Below, piece after piece: positions 14,048-22,874 of a DNA stretch of 28,855 bases (the stretch's first letter is position 1; each line of letters begins with the position of its first letter). The translations under genes and the position numbers were made by a program. Source of the DNA: a bacterium. Its GTDB lineage: Bacteria; Patescibacteriota; Minisyncoccia; Phycocordibacterales; Phycocordibacteraceae. The DNA is taken from contig JAJXVZ010000005.1 of NCBI GenBank assembly GCA_021781865.1, positions 1 to 28,855 of the forward strand, written 5' to 3'. Below the pieces are notes generated by a model. That model was not told the origin of the DNA, did not search any database, and was given only the letters and a program-made list of their open reading frames with translations.

Positions 14048-15712
14048 TTAAACCATTTTGGTAATCATATCTCTATTAATATCCGCAAAGGTACCACCAA
14101 CTTTCTTGCCGGGATTAAATATATTGAGCGGATCAAAGATTTCTTTTGTTCTTGCAAAAAGGGCGATCATCTCTGCGCCAAAGAGCATCGGGAGGTACGG
14201 CGTACGAATGATACCATCGTTGTGTTCACCAGTGGTTGTACCACCCTCGTTAATCACGAGTTCATAAACTTTTGGCGCGAGTTCAAAAATGACGTTTCTA
14301 TTTTCTTCTTTTGAGAGGTCCATGAGCGGGATGATATGGAAATTACCATTACCGATATGGCCCGCTATAGTGTATATAAAGTGCGATTTATATTCTTCAA
14401 GGAGGGCATTCAACCTCGGTAAGAATTCTGGATAGCTCGCAGGTGGAACTACGAAATCATCGATGAACGGAGAGGCATAGTAACCATGAAGGCTCTTGCG
14501 CAAAAGCGCGAAACTTTCTCGTCGTACAATCCAATATTTCTCTGACTCCTTCTCATTTTTCTCAATTTTTGTTTCGAGGTGCAGATCAGCAAGTGCCGAC
14601 TGCGCCATCAAGGCTTTTCGATCAGCTTCTTCGATCGTGTCCTCAGCGAATTCAGCCATAAGAATTAACTTAGGGACACCACCAATTAGTACTTCCTGAA
14701 TTTCCGGCAGGAACTCTATACCAAGATGAATAGCTTTCGCGAGCCCCATTTGTTTCAGAATATCAAAGAGAAAACGAGTCGCGAAAGTGAATGTTTTATC
14801 ATCATAACTTTCGAATGACTCAGGATTCTGTAAGAGAACGCGCCGTACGATCTCTGGAAGGTTAGTGAGATTGGAGAGAAAAATAACGAGCATTGCGCGG
14901 TGTTCTTTCGGCTTAACGAGAGCGAGCCTCGCTTTTGTCCAAAGCGCGAGTGTACCTTGTGAACCGCAAATGAGTTTCGCGAGATTGGTTGCTCCTGTGC
15001 GTTCATCGCGGATGCTCCAGAGTGCATAACCGGCTGAATTCTTCGAAACCTTCGGACGATGAGTCTCGATGAGTCCCGCATTTTCGGTGAGGAGCCTGTC
15101 CATTTCACGATAAATATTACCCTCAAGCGTTTTTAGTTTTTTCTTATCGTTAACTTCTTCCGGTGTAAGTGTCTTAAAGGTCGCTTGAGACCCATCGGAG
15201 AGTACCACCTCGAGTTCTTCAATGTACTTTTCGGTTTTCCCGTATTTGAGCGTGCGTTCCCCGCCAGAATTGTTTGCGACGATGCCACCAAGAGCGGCTA
15301 TTTCACGACTAGCGGGATAAGAGGGGAGAATGAGATTTTTTGCGAGGGTCGCTTTTTCAAAATCACGATAATAAACGCCTGGCTCAGTGATTGCATAATC
15401 ACTGCCGACCTCGAGTACGTGGTTCATGTGTTCCGTGAAAGACACAACGACTCCAGTGGTAAGGGGACCACCGGACATGTCAGTTCCTGCCGCACGTGCC
15501 GCAAGCGATATATCCATGCCTATTTCGCGGGCACGGGATATTTCTTTCACTATTGCACTGACATCTGCTATGTCTTTTGGATACGTAACTAGTTCTGGCA
15601 TCCGTGTAAAAAGGCTTGTATCACGACTTACGGTTTTTCGCGTTGCTGCGTCATCTGTAACTTCACCCCGTATCCCCCTTTTAAGAGTCTCCTTCAGAGA
15701 GATAATATTCAT
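14048..15712 (-). CDS. FAD-linked oxidase of the GlcD / D-lactate dehydrogenase family
   Basis: A 554-aa flavoprotein oxidising a 2-hydroxy acid. The N-terminal PCMH-type FAD-binding domain (about 30-270) contains LAARAAGTDMSGGPLTTGVVV and the pyrophosphate-binding GGIVANNSGGERTLKYGKT. The FAD-oxidase C-terminal domain carries HIGNGNFH near residue 460, EHNDGIIRTPYL, and the terminal FDPLNIFNPGKK, all family hallmarks. Length is typical. Substrate (D-lactate, glycolate or another hydroxy acid) is not determined by these motifs. No Fe-S partner or electron acceptor is encoded next to it. It is transcribed divergently from the helicase gene, with about 100 nt between. Confidence 0.92.
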   Translation of the reverse strand: MNIISLKETLKRGIRGEVTDDAATRKTVSRDTSLFTRMPELVTYPKDIADVSAIVKEISRAREIGMDISLAARAAGTDMSGGPLTTGVVVSFTEHMNHVLEVGSDYAITEPGVYYRDFEKATLAKNLILPSYPASREIAALGGIVANNSGGERTLKYGKTEKYIEELEVVLSDGSQATFKTLTPEEVNDKKKLKTLEGNIYREMDRLLTENAGLIETHRPKVSKNSAGYALWSIRDERTGATNLAKLICGSQGTLALWTKARLALVKPKEHRAMLVIFLSNLTNLPEIVRRVLLQNPESFESYDDKTFTFATRFLFDILKQMGLAKAIHLGIEFLPEIQEVLIGGVPKLILMAEFAEDTIEEADRKALMAQSALADLHLETKIEKNEKESEKYWIVRRESFALLRKSLHGYYASPFIDDFVVPPASYPEFLPRLNALLEEYKSHFIYTIAGHIGNGNFHIIPLMDLSKEENRNVIFELAPKVYELVINEGGTTTGEHNDGIIRTPYLPMLFGAEMIALFARTKEIFDPLNIFNPGKKVGGTFADINRDMITKMV

Positions 15713-15813
15713 TACTCTCAGTATACTCGATATTTGTTCTCATGTATCACCCACCCTACAGGTTCTTCGTGTTGATAAAGGAAGTATTCGTACCAATCTG
15801 ATACAGTATTCTG

Positions 15814-17490
15814 ATGACTCAAAGCGAAGCGCTCTCAATTTTAAAGACCGGTGCGAATGTTTTCCTTACCGGCGAACCAGGGAGCGGTAAGACCCATACG
15901 ATAAACGAGTTTATTAAGTGGCTCCGCACTTCGGGAATTGAGCCTTCGGTAACGGCAGCGACTGGTATTGCGGCGACGCACATCTCGGGTATGACACTTC
16001 ATTCTTGGAGCGGTATCGGTGTCAGCGAGTTCCTAACGAAAAATGATGTAGACCGCATCGCAAGTAAGGAACATATTGCACGACGCCTGGGGAAAGCGAA
16101 CGTACTTATCATCGAGGAGATTTCAATGCTTTCGGCTGCGACGTTTGAGATGGTGGATGTTATTTGTCGTGAGGTACGTCGTACCGATGCGCCTTTCGGC
16201 GGTCTTACGATTATTCTCGTCGGTGATTTTTTTCAACTTCCACCCGTTTCTCGAAATCGAGATGTCAAGTTTGCCTACGACTCGAGGATTTGGAATGATC
16301 TGCATCTTATAACTTGCTACTTAACCGAACAGCATCGGCAAGTCGATGCAACATTTTTCAATGTGCTTTCTGCGATACGCTCGGGGGAAGTTGGGGAGTC
16401 GCATCAGCAAGAATTGATGAAGCGCCATGTAGATTTAGTTGAGTCTCCATCGAACGCGCCAAAGCTCTTTTCACATAACGCCGATGTTGACCGTATCAAC
16501 GCGGAGGAACTTAAAAAACTTTCAGGCACGATAAGGAAGTTTCGTATGAGTTCGAAGGGAAAGGATTTACTAGTTGAAGGACTCAAACGTGGATGTCTCT
16601 CACCCGAAACACTCGAGTTGAAGGAGGGAGCTACAGTTATGTTTACCAAGAACTCGCCACAAGGAAAATTTGTTAATGGCACGCTTGGCGTTGTAAGCGG
16701 TTGGGATGCGAGTGGTCAGCCGATCGTCAATACCAAAAACGGATTGAGCATAGCCGTTGAACCTATGGAGTGGCAACTTGAGGAACAGGGTAAGGTGCGT
16801 GCGAGTGTATCTCAGATACCATTGCGACTCGCATATGCTATGACAGTGCATAAGAGTCAAGGAATGAGTATGGACGCGGCAGTTATCGACCTGTCAAAAG
16901 CATTTGAGTATGGTCAAGGATATGTTGCGCTTTCGCGTATACGAAGACTCAGCGGATTGTATCTTACAGGCCTCAATGAGCGTGCGCTTCAAGTGCACCC
17001 AGAGATTCTGGAGAAGGATAAGGATTTTCGAATCGCAAGTGCTGTGGTACAAGAGACATTCGCAACAATGCCCGTTATTGAAGTGGTGGCGATGCAGAAA
17101 AAATTTGTAAAAACCATTGGAGGAACATGGACAGATAAACCATCTCCTCGAAAAATCCAGGATAAAAAATATGTTTCCGATTTGCCGGGGAGACTGGCGG
17201 AAACACTTCAAGCCGTACGGGACGCAAAAAATTTGCAAAGTGCAGCTAAAATACGTGCGCTAGCCATATCGACCGTCGTGAAGCATCTGGAAGAGCTTGC
17301 CGATATAGGGAAATTAACGCGCACCGATTTCGCACACCTTGTGCCGGTTGAGGTAACTAGCGAAATTTATGAGGTGTTTGCAATAAACAATGACGAGCGC
17401 CTCTCACCGATTTTTCATGCGTTCAACGGTCGACATTCATTTGAGACAATTCGCCTGGTTCGTCTTATGAGGCGAGAATTCGTTCAATGA
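15814..17490 (+). CDS. Pif1/RecD-like superfamily 1 DNA helicase
   Basis: A 558-aa SF1B helicase. Walker A is GEPGSGKT (20-27), then TAATGIAA (motif Ia region), Walker B IIEEISML (99-106), GDFFQLPPV (137-145, Pif1 motif III), and AYAMTVHKSQGMSMD with YVALSRIRRLSGLYL (motifs V and VI, about 345-390). The C-terminal ~120 residues contain a helical region (AAKIRALAISTVVKHLEELADIGKLTRTDF) that resembles the winged-helix/HTH domain attached to RecQ and Pif1-like helicases in some bacteria. Likely acts on G4 or stalled replication structures in the cytoplasm. The 3' end overlaps the convergent HAD gene by 26 bp. The ATG has no clear SD. Confidence 0.93.
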   Translation: MTQSEALSILKTGANVFLTGEPGSGKTHTINEFIKWLRTSGIEPSVTAATGIAATHISGMTLHSWSGIGVSEFLTKNDVDRIASKEHIARRLGKANVLIIEEISMLSAATFEMVDVICREVRRTDAPFGGLTIILVGDFFQLPPVSRNRDVKFAYDSRIWNDLHLITCYLTEQHRQVDATFFNVLSAIRSGEVGESHQQELMKRHVDLVESPSNAPKLFSHNADVDRINAEELKKLSGTIRKFRMSSKGKDLLVEGLKRGCLSPETLELKEGATVMFTKNSPQGKFVNGTLGVVSGWDASGQPIVNTKNGLSIAVEPMEWQLEEQGKVRASVSQIPLRLAYAMTVHKSQGMSMDAAVIDLSKAFEYGQGYVALSRIRRLSGLYLTGLNERALQVHPEILEKDKDFRIASAVVQETFATMPVIEVVAMQKKFVKTIGGTWTDKPSPRKIQDKKYVSDLPGRLAETLQAVRDAKNLQSAAKIRALAISTVVKHLEELADIGKLTRTDFAHLVPVEVTSEIYEVFAINNDERLSPIFHAFNGRHSFETIRLVRLMRREFVQ

Positions 17491-18211
17491 CGTGAGCGGT
17501 TTCTGCTGGTCCATCAACCTGTTCTGTGGTAATTCCAGTCTCTTTAACAATCTCATCATTGCCACCCGGGAAAAGGGCATCACCGACGTAAAGCATCAAA
17601 GAAATTGGCAGATGGGCGATGCGAGAAAGTTGACGTACTCCGTAGGCTTTTGTTATACCCTCGCGAGTAATGTCGATGGAATTTGTCGCATTAATACGAA
17701 CCGAAAAGCCTGGAAGCCGTGCAAGGAGCGCCATTTGGAGTGGCATCCGTTTCTTTCGATCAGGATCCCACATCCTTTTCATGTCAATAGGAGCTTCTTG
17801 GCCGAGCGCTGACCACGTTATTTGCGTTTCACGATCTTCCGTTTGTTCACCCCAAAGTTGTGGTGGTGGTTGGTCGAGGCCAGTCTCGTTGAGCGATTCC
17901 GAGAGCGCCTTGAATATCCGTAATTTTTCTTCAGGCGTAAGGGGATTATTGTAAAGGAAACGCCATTGACTATCTTGCCACGTATAACACTGTGCTCCAC
18001 TTGTAGGGAAAAGATAGAGATTTTTAAAATTTGCGTCTCTAGGCATGCCGCCGAGCAGTTGTTTTTTAAATTGCGTGTAGGAACCACCAGACATGATAGC
18101 AACTGGTATACGTAGAAGTAGACGTCCAAGTAGGATCCCCATGTCTAGTGAAAGATCCGATTTGCTTTCGGTGAGAGTTCCATCGAGATCAAAAATGATT
18201 AATTTTGGCAT
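17465..18211 (-). CDS. HAD-IIB family phosphatase, phosphomannomutase-like
   Basis: A 248-aa HAD-superfamily enzyme. Motif I DLDGTLTESK (8-17) has the nucleophile and general acid Asp, motif II is IMSGGS, and motif IV is GDALFPGGND near 215-224. The cap region with ITWSALGQEAP, KRMWDPDRKKR and NSIDITREGITKAYG resembles the C2b cap of eukaryotic-type phosphomannomutases (alpha-PMM). Hence it is either a sugar-phosphate phosphatase or an alpha-PMM interconverting mannose-6-P and mannose-1-P. It starts 5 nt after the tandem GH130 gene; GH130 enzymes typically release mannose-1-phosphate, so a PMM in the same operon would make metabolic sense. That link is inference. Confidence 0.85.
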   Translation of the reverse strand: MPKLIIFDLDGTLTESKSDLSLDMGILLGRLLLRIPVAIMSGGSYTQFKKQLLGGMPRDANFKNLYLFPTSGAQCYTWQDSQWRFLYNNPLTPEEKLRIFKALSESLNETGLDQPPPQLWGEQTEDRETQITWSALGQEAPIDMKRMWDPDRKKRMPLQMALLARLPGFSVRINATNSIDITREGITKAYGVRQLSRIAHLPISLMLYVGDALFPGGNDEIVKETGITTEQVDGPAETAHVIERILAS

Positions 18212-18216
18212 GCGTG

Positions 18217-20133
18217 TTATGTGAGAGCGTCCAATATATGCGCAAGCGAAGCGGTTGCTACGCCAATTACCTTATCGGCTGCGCCATAATAGAGGAATAC
18301 GGAATCGTCGCGTATGACGATGCCGCAGGAAAAGACGACATTCGAGACCTCGCCTTCCTTTTCATATTTTTCTAACGGCTCGAAAACGGGATCAGCGGTG
18401 CGTGCGAGAACCGTGACTCCAGAGGAGTCGAGGAGCGCTGCGCCAAGACGATATGTTGCGTGGCGCGAGACGCCGTGGTAGATCATCAGCCAATTAGCGC
18501 CGACTTTTATCGGAGGTGCGGCGCTTCCAACCTTCACCTCATCCCACATGCCGTGTCGCGGCGCCATAATTTCGATACAACGGTTCGCACGTTTTCCTGC
18601 GGTGACGTCCTGCAGGAAATCAGCGCAGATCTGATTACTGACTCGGTGGTAAAGGAGATAATTTCCGTCAATTTTTTCAGGCAAAAACGTAAGATCCTTA
18701 TCATCCACGCCATCGGGCGTTAATAGATACGGCGTACTCCATTTTTCGAACCGCCGTGCGAGGAAATCCTCGACGCTGATAGAAGAAACTGCACCGGAAG
18801 GTAAATGCACGCCGTCATATGCGGTATAGGTCATGTGGAGCATGTCGCCGATGCGCACAATGCGCGGATCTTCACAACCCGAATTACCGGTAGGACTTCC
18901 ACGTTTTGATTCAAAGTCGGCACGTGGCATGTACACGGGCATAGGAAGGCGTTCGTTGATAGTAATACCGTCTTCCGAAATCGCGAGACCGATAGTGGAG
19001 GTATTTGCTGCGTCCATCGCACGATAGAGAATGTACACCGAGCCATTGAGGTCGATTGCGGCAGCGTTGAAGACATCTTTGCTCTCAAAACCTCCCCCTT
19101 GCGGCGTAAGAATCGGATTCTGTGGTGCGCGTATGAAAGTGCGCGCTGGCTGTTCAGGATCGAGGGCGCGCATGAGATCATGTAGCTTTACATTTGCTTT
19201 GGCACAGACGGTATCTGCCGCGCCATACCAGATCTCGAGTCGGCCATCGTCACCAATTGTCGCCGAAGTGGGGAAGACGATATTGGGCACGAGGCCATAT
19301 TGTTCGTAAAATTCTTGTGGCACAAGAATTGATTCAGTACGCGAGATCATTTTTTGAGGATCGTTTCGATCGAGAAGCGCTGCTTCAATTGAAAAGGTGC
19401 GTTTTTGCTCATCGTAATAATTTTGGATATACGAATAGATGAGAAGCCATCCTTTTTCGGTTAGTAACGGTGATGCGCCAACTTCAACATGGTCACCGTC
19501 ACCTCGACACATTTTAGAAAGCGCATGATCGGCGAGGTGGTCGTGCCACTCACGCCAGTATTCTGGGTTGAAGAAATCTACAACTTGTTTCGCGCGCGCA
19601 AGTGCGATTGTCGGTCGTGGATGATCTTTCGTCCAGTCAGTGTGCGCGGTGAGGAGCATCACGACATCACCATTGATACGTTCTGGGAAAAGTGTTGCAG
19701 CTTTCGCATTGAATGGTGTGACGAGGTGTCGTTCGGTGAAATTGTCTGGCGCATCACCAATTGCAAGTGCGACTTTTATATTGTTAGGGCCAAAAGGGTA
19801 ACCGCCGAGCGCAGTGTAGAAGCAATACCACCGGCCTTCAAAGAAAGACACGCGCGGATCCTCACATCCGAACAAATCCCAAGATTCTTGCGGCGCAATG
19901 ACCTGCTGCCGCGAATGAAAATGGATACCATCTTCGGCAAAGGCCGTACCGATAGTCGAGAGTCCCACAGTTTGCATTTGAAGCATATCTGGAGAACCGA
20001 GTGCGCGATAGAAGAGATGGACGCCAGACTCGGTACGAACCACCGACGGATTGTAAGTAGCCATTCCCTCCCATGGACGTTCGCGTCGCGGCGCAAGAAT
20101 AGGGTTATGAGGCTCTCGGCGAATGACAAACAT
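18217..20133 (-). CDS. tandem-domain GH130 glycoside phosphorylase-like protein
   Basis: Two complete five-bladed beta-propeller GH130-type domains in one 638-aa chain. Domain 1 (about 8-325) has NPILAPRRERPWEG, YNPSVV, GCEDPR (89-94), LFPERI, ASPLL and IWYGAAD; domain 2 (about 338-638) repeats the series with NPILTPQGGGFES, NAAAI, GCEDPR (419-424), FLPEKIDG, SAAPPI and LYYGAADKVIGVATASL. GH130 enzymes phosphorolyse or hydrolyse beta-mannosides. An upstream in-frame extension to 20214 overlaps the previous gene and was rejected; ATG 20133 is 4 nt after that gene's stop. No signal peptide, so cytoplasmic. Which domain is active cannot be told from motifs. Confidence 0.87.
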   Translation of the reverse strand: MFVIRREPHNPILAPRRERPWEGMATYNPSVVRTESGVHLFYRALGSPDMLQMQTVGLSTIGTAFAEDGIHFHSRQQVIAPQESWDLFGCEDPRVSFFEGRWYCFYTALGGYPFGPNNIKVALAIGDAPDNFTERHLVTPFNAKAATLFPERINGDVVMLLTAHTDWTKDHPRPTIALARAKQVVDFFNPEYWREWHDHLADHALSKMCRGDGDHVEVGASPLLTEKGWLLIYSYIQNYYDEQKRTFSIEAALLDRNDPQKMISRTESILVPQEFYEQYGLVPNIVFPTSATIGDDGRLEIWYGAADTVCAKANVKLHDLMRALDPEQPARTFIRAPQNPILTPQGGGFESKDVFNAAAIDLNGSVYILYRAMDAANTSTIGLAISEDGITINERLPMPVYMPRADFESKRGSPTGNSGCEDPRIVRIGDMLHMTYTAYDGVHLPSGAVSSISVEDFLARRFEKWSTPYLLTPDGVDDKDLTFLPEKIDGNYLLYHRVSNQICADFLQDVTAGKRANRCIEIMAPRHGMWDEVKVGSAAPPIKVGANWLMIYHGVSRHATYRLGAALLDSSGVTVLARTADPVFEPLEKYEKEGEVSNVVFSCGIVIRDDSVFLYYGAADKVIGVATASLAHILDALT

Positions 20134-20137
20134 ATTC

Positions 20138-20614
20138 TTAGTGTATCGAACATTTCTTTTTTGGGAAACCGATATAAGTTGGTAATAGATATTCTTTACT
20201 TTGTAATATGTCAATGTTGGTTTCGGACATGTTGGGTATGGATTGTTGAGTCTGTCCCGTGAGTAATTTCGAATTTTTTAGTAATGTATCACGCATCTTG
20301 TTCGTGGTATTGCTTAGAGAATAATTTGTCCAGAAAAGCGGTAATCTTCTAGATATTCCCCGTACAAAAACTTCGCTCGAAGTTACTTCTCCTAAATACC
20401 ATTCACTTGTGCCATAAGCCTTTAATCGCTTTAGCCGCGCAATGTCTCTATCGAGTATAAGGGCTTTCCATTGCGATTTCTGAAGTTTCCTAATAATTTT
20501 TTTTGCTATAGATTTTGTCGAAATACATTTTTCCACTTTTTGTGCCCATGTACTGTGCCCAGTAACAGATATCCGTTTTACTTCACGAACTCTTGCCTTT
20601 CTTAGAATCTTCAT
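20138..20614 (-). CDS. hypothetical basic protein between the two GH130 genes
   Basis: I do not recognise this 158-aa product. It is basic in its first 70 residues (MKILRKARVREVKR; KSIAKKIIRKLQKSQWKALILDRDIARLKRLK) and polar with Asn/Ser/Thr in the second half. There is no membrane span. Its DNA is visibly more AT-rich than the flanking GH130 genes, suggesting separate origin or relaxed constraint. Spacing argues that it is real: the ATG is 3 nt after the upstream GH130 stop and its stop is 4 nt before the next start, an undisturbed operon junction on both sides. A role in glycan metabolism is possible only by context. Confidence 0.6.
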   Translation of the reverse strand: MKILRKARVREVKRISVTGHSTWAQKVEKCISTKSIAKKIIRKLQKSQWKALILDRDIARLKRLKAYGTSEWYLGEVTSSEVFVRGISRRLPLFWTNYSLSNTTNKMRDTLLKNSKLLTGQTQQSIPNMSETNIDILQSKEYLLPTYIGFPKKKCSIH

Positions 20615-20617
20615 AAA

Positions 20618-21778
20618 TTACGCAGTTTGCGTATGGGTCATCGTCGCGAGCGAGGGTTGATTGCCCGTCATGAGTGCGTCGAGGAAGTCGACAAGCGAGG
20701 CGGTTGCGACGCAGACGACCTTGTCCGCACCACCGTAATAGACGAATAGTGTGCCGTTGCGGACAACCGCACCGCAGGCGTAAACCACGCCAGGCTTGCC
20801 GTGATTTTCATACGGCTCATCAGGGGAGAGAACAGGTGCCGCAGAGCGGTAGAGCACGGTCGTTGGTTCAACAAGATCAAGTAGCATCGCGCCAAGACGA
20901 TATCCAACGGTGTCACGTTCGCCGAACGCATGATAGAAGAGTAGCCATCCGCGTTCAGTTTTTAAGGGTGGCGGGCCTGGGCTTCGAATGAAGCTGTCCC
21001 AGGTGTTTTCTCGCGCGGGCAGGTCGATGCGTGGCCCGATCCAGCTCTTAACATAAGGTTCCTCAATACCGATGTCTTCTATCGAATCACGATACGCAAT
21101 TTCTATTTTCGGTGCGATGCTGTGGAGAATGGCGAACCGATCGCCAATTTTTTCTGGGAAAAGTACCCAATTTTTTTGACGCTCTCCCGGTCGCGAGAGG
21201 ATATACGGTCCTTCCCATCGATCAAAGCGCTGCGCCACGAAATCGTTTTCCAGAATGGAGATCGCAGCGACGCGAATGAAGTCCCATCCATCGAACATGT
21301 TAAAGGTGACATAAACGCGTCCATCGATAAGAACCATGCGCGGATCTTCGCAGCCGCCCCAGCTACCGCCTGAGGGGTACATCACCGGTGAATAATATCG
21401 TTGATTTAACGGGAGCTTATGAGGATTCCGTGCCACATATGCGGGGTAGGGAAGCGGTTTATTAAAAGTGATGCCATCCATACTGTTCGCATAGCCTAAT
21501 CGTGAGATTCCGTCCATACCAATGGCACGGTAAAGGAGATGCGTCTGTCCTTCAATGAGTGCTGCCGCTGGATTCAGCACCGCTTCTGCGGTCCACAAGG
21601 TAGTTCCAGGTTTGATAATTGGATTGAGTTCAGATTTTCTGAGAAGAAGGCGTTTGAGGTGTAGGATCGTTATGAGTTTCCCCCGGATAGGTTTCGAAAA
21701 GAATGCGCCAAGAATTGCTCCGATGACAAAGAAAGAAAAGAGCAGCGCAATTATATTTATCAAAAAAAGTAAATTCAT
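20618..21778 (-). CDS. membrane-anchored GH130 glycoside phosphorylase-like protein
   Basis: A 386-aa GH130-type beta-propeller protein with an N-terminal hydrophobic segment (residues 2-27) followed by basic KPIRGKLITILHLKRLLLRK, then the enzyme domain: LNPIIKPG, NPAAALIEG, GCEDPR (142-147), LFPEKIGD, RSPGPPPL and VYYGGADKVVCVATASL. The positive charges after the membrane segment suggest the catalytic domain stays on the cytoplasmic face. A TTG at 21784 is an alternative start two codons upstream. First gene of the four-gene glycan operon. Its C-terminus closely matches that of the tandem protein, so the three domains share an origin. Confidence 0.87.
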   Translation of the reverse strand: MNLLFLINIIALLFSFFVIGAILGAFFSKPIRGKLITILHLKRLLLRKSELNPIIKPGTTLWTAEAVLNPAAALIEGQTHLLYRAIGMDGISRLGYANSMDGITFNKPLPYPAYVARNPHKLPLNQRYYSPVMYPSGGSWGGCEDPRMVLIDGRVYVTFNMFDGWDFIRVAAISILENDFVAQRFDRWEGPYILSRPGERQKNWVLFPEKIGDRFAILHSIAPKIEIAYRDSIEDIGIEEPYVKSWIGPRIDLPARENTWDSFIRSPGPPPLKTERGWLLFYHAFGERDTVGYRLGAMLLDLVEPTTVLYRSAAPVLSPDEPYENHGKPGVVYACGAVVRNGTLFVYYGGADKVVCVATASLVDFLDALMTGNQPSLATMTHTQTA

Positions 21779-21888
21779 GTACAAGTTACTTCTTCACCAT
21801 AACATTTCAAGGCATCTACAGTTGTGTTATACCCACTTTTTCGGTCTTTCTTTCCATAAAAGTGTCTATGAGATGTATCATCATCTTT

Positions 21889-22383
21889 ATGAAGATCTCA
21901 GTACTTTATTTGCGTACTATCGTGTTTGGTATCACCGACAGTCTTGTTTCAACTGTGGGTCTTCTCGTGGGTATTGATGTCGCTGGTGTGTCGCATTCGA
22001 CGATTGTGCTCACAGGCATCGTTTATGGCTTCGTTGAAGCATTCTCAATGGCGGTAGGAAATTTCCTTTCAGAGGAGTCAGCGGAAGAATACACAAACAA
22101 AGCTGACGTTGCTGATGGTCCACCCATATTTGCAGCAGGCGTCATGTTTCTCTCTTTTGTACTCGCTGCCTTTATTCCACTTGTACCGTATATCGTGTTC
22201 ACGACTGGGGTTGCTCTTGTTGTTTCGATCGTTACCTCTATTCTCACGCTTTTTATTATGGGAATGATAAGCGCCAAGTTTTCCCATTTACCGCTTTTAT
22301 GGCGCGGTGCGCGAATGGCACTTCTTGGCAGTGCGGCAATTGCCCTGGGTATAGTCATTGGTTTAATTATTCCGGCGCGTTAA
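21889..22383 (+). CDS. VIT1/CCC1 family (DUF125) membrane protein
   Basis: A 164-aa integral membrane protein with about five spans. The signature is GITDSLVSTVGLLVG (12-26), matching the VIT1/CCC1 GxxDxLVS motif in TM1, and GFVEAFSMAVGNFLSEESAEEY in TM2, the conserved metal-path glycine/methionine region. VIT1/CCC1 proteins move Fe2+ or Mn2+ out of the cytoplasm. The cytoplasmic metal-binding domain found in plant VIT1 is reduced to a short loop, so it is at the small end of the family. ATG 21889 is chosen because it places TM1 normally; GTG 21862 is an alternative. It converges on the cold-shock gene with a shared terminator. Confidence 0.85.
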   Translation: MKISVLYLRTIVFGITDSLVSTVGLLVGIDVAGVSHSTIVLTGIVYGFVEAFSMAVGNFLSEESAEEYTNKADVADGPPIFAAGVMFLSFVLAAFIPLVPYIVFTTGVALVVSIVTSILTLFIMGMISAKFSHLPLLWRGARMALLGSAAIALGIVIGLIIPAR

Positions 22384-22430
22384 AGATAAAGTCGTATTGA
22401 TGAGGATTACGGAGTATGTGTTGTTTGTGC

Positions 22431-22480
22431 GCTAAAAAACTCACGATGCGCCCATGTGGGCGCATCGTGAGTTTTTTAGC
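22431..22480. terminator. bidirectional terminator between vit1-like and csp genes
   Basis: A perfect 23-bp stem (22431-22453 with 22458-22480) with a 4-nt loop. The GC core is flanked by an AAAAAA/TTTTTT pair in the stem, giving a T run after the core on both strands. It lies 48 nt after one stop and 10 nt after the other. Confidence 0.93.
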
Positions 22481-22489
22481 ATAGCAAGA

Positions 22490-22699
22490 TTAAATCTTAC
22501 TAACGCCAGTGGCATTCGGGCCCTTCGGGCTATCGCCAATAGTGAATGAGACTTTGTCCCCCTCTTGAAGTTCTTCAAATGTGATGTTCTGAAGTTCGTT
22601 AGAGTGAAAGAAGAGGTCCTTAGAACCTTCTGGTGCTCCGTCAACTTTTATGAAGCCGAAGCCTTTCTCATTCTTCTTAATTACTGTACCGTTTTGCAT
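22490..22699 (-). CDS. csp: cold-shock domain protein
   Basis: A 69-aa CspA-type single-stranded nucleic-acid-binding protein. MQNGTVIKKNEKGFGFIKVDG holds RNP1 (KGFGFI) and DLFFHSNEL holds RNP2 (LFFHS), followed by the GDKVSFTIGDSPKGPNATGVSKI C-terminus. All key aromatics are present and the length is exactly that of the family. It acts as an RNA chaperone or transcription antiterminator. Upstream on the minus strand a TTGATA-17-TATCTG pair (about 22725-22753) is a weak promoter candidate. No cold-box can be asserted. Confidence 0.96.
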   Translation of the reverse strand: MQNGTVIKKNEKGFGFIKVDGAPEGSKDLFFHSNELQNITFEELQEGDKVSFTIGDSPKGPNATGVSKI

Positions 22700-22874
22700 A
22701 CCGTAGACAGATAGTTTAGTTTGGCTAAAATATCAAATCAGTAGCCGAAGTAGAAGCTCGATCCCACTTCTCTGGATCCAGCGCTGGTTGATGTGTGCAA
22801 TAATAACAGATACGAAACATTTCATCAACGCGTATACGCTAATCTGTTATACGCTTCGTTTATTTACTAAACCC

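Noticed and set aside
20134..20214. 27-codon extension of the tandem GH130 protein
   Set aside because: It lies within the upstream gene, has no SD, and the GH130 fold begins right after ATG 20133.
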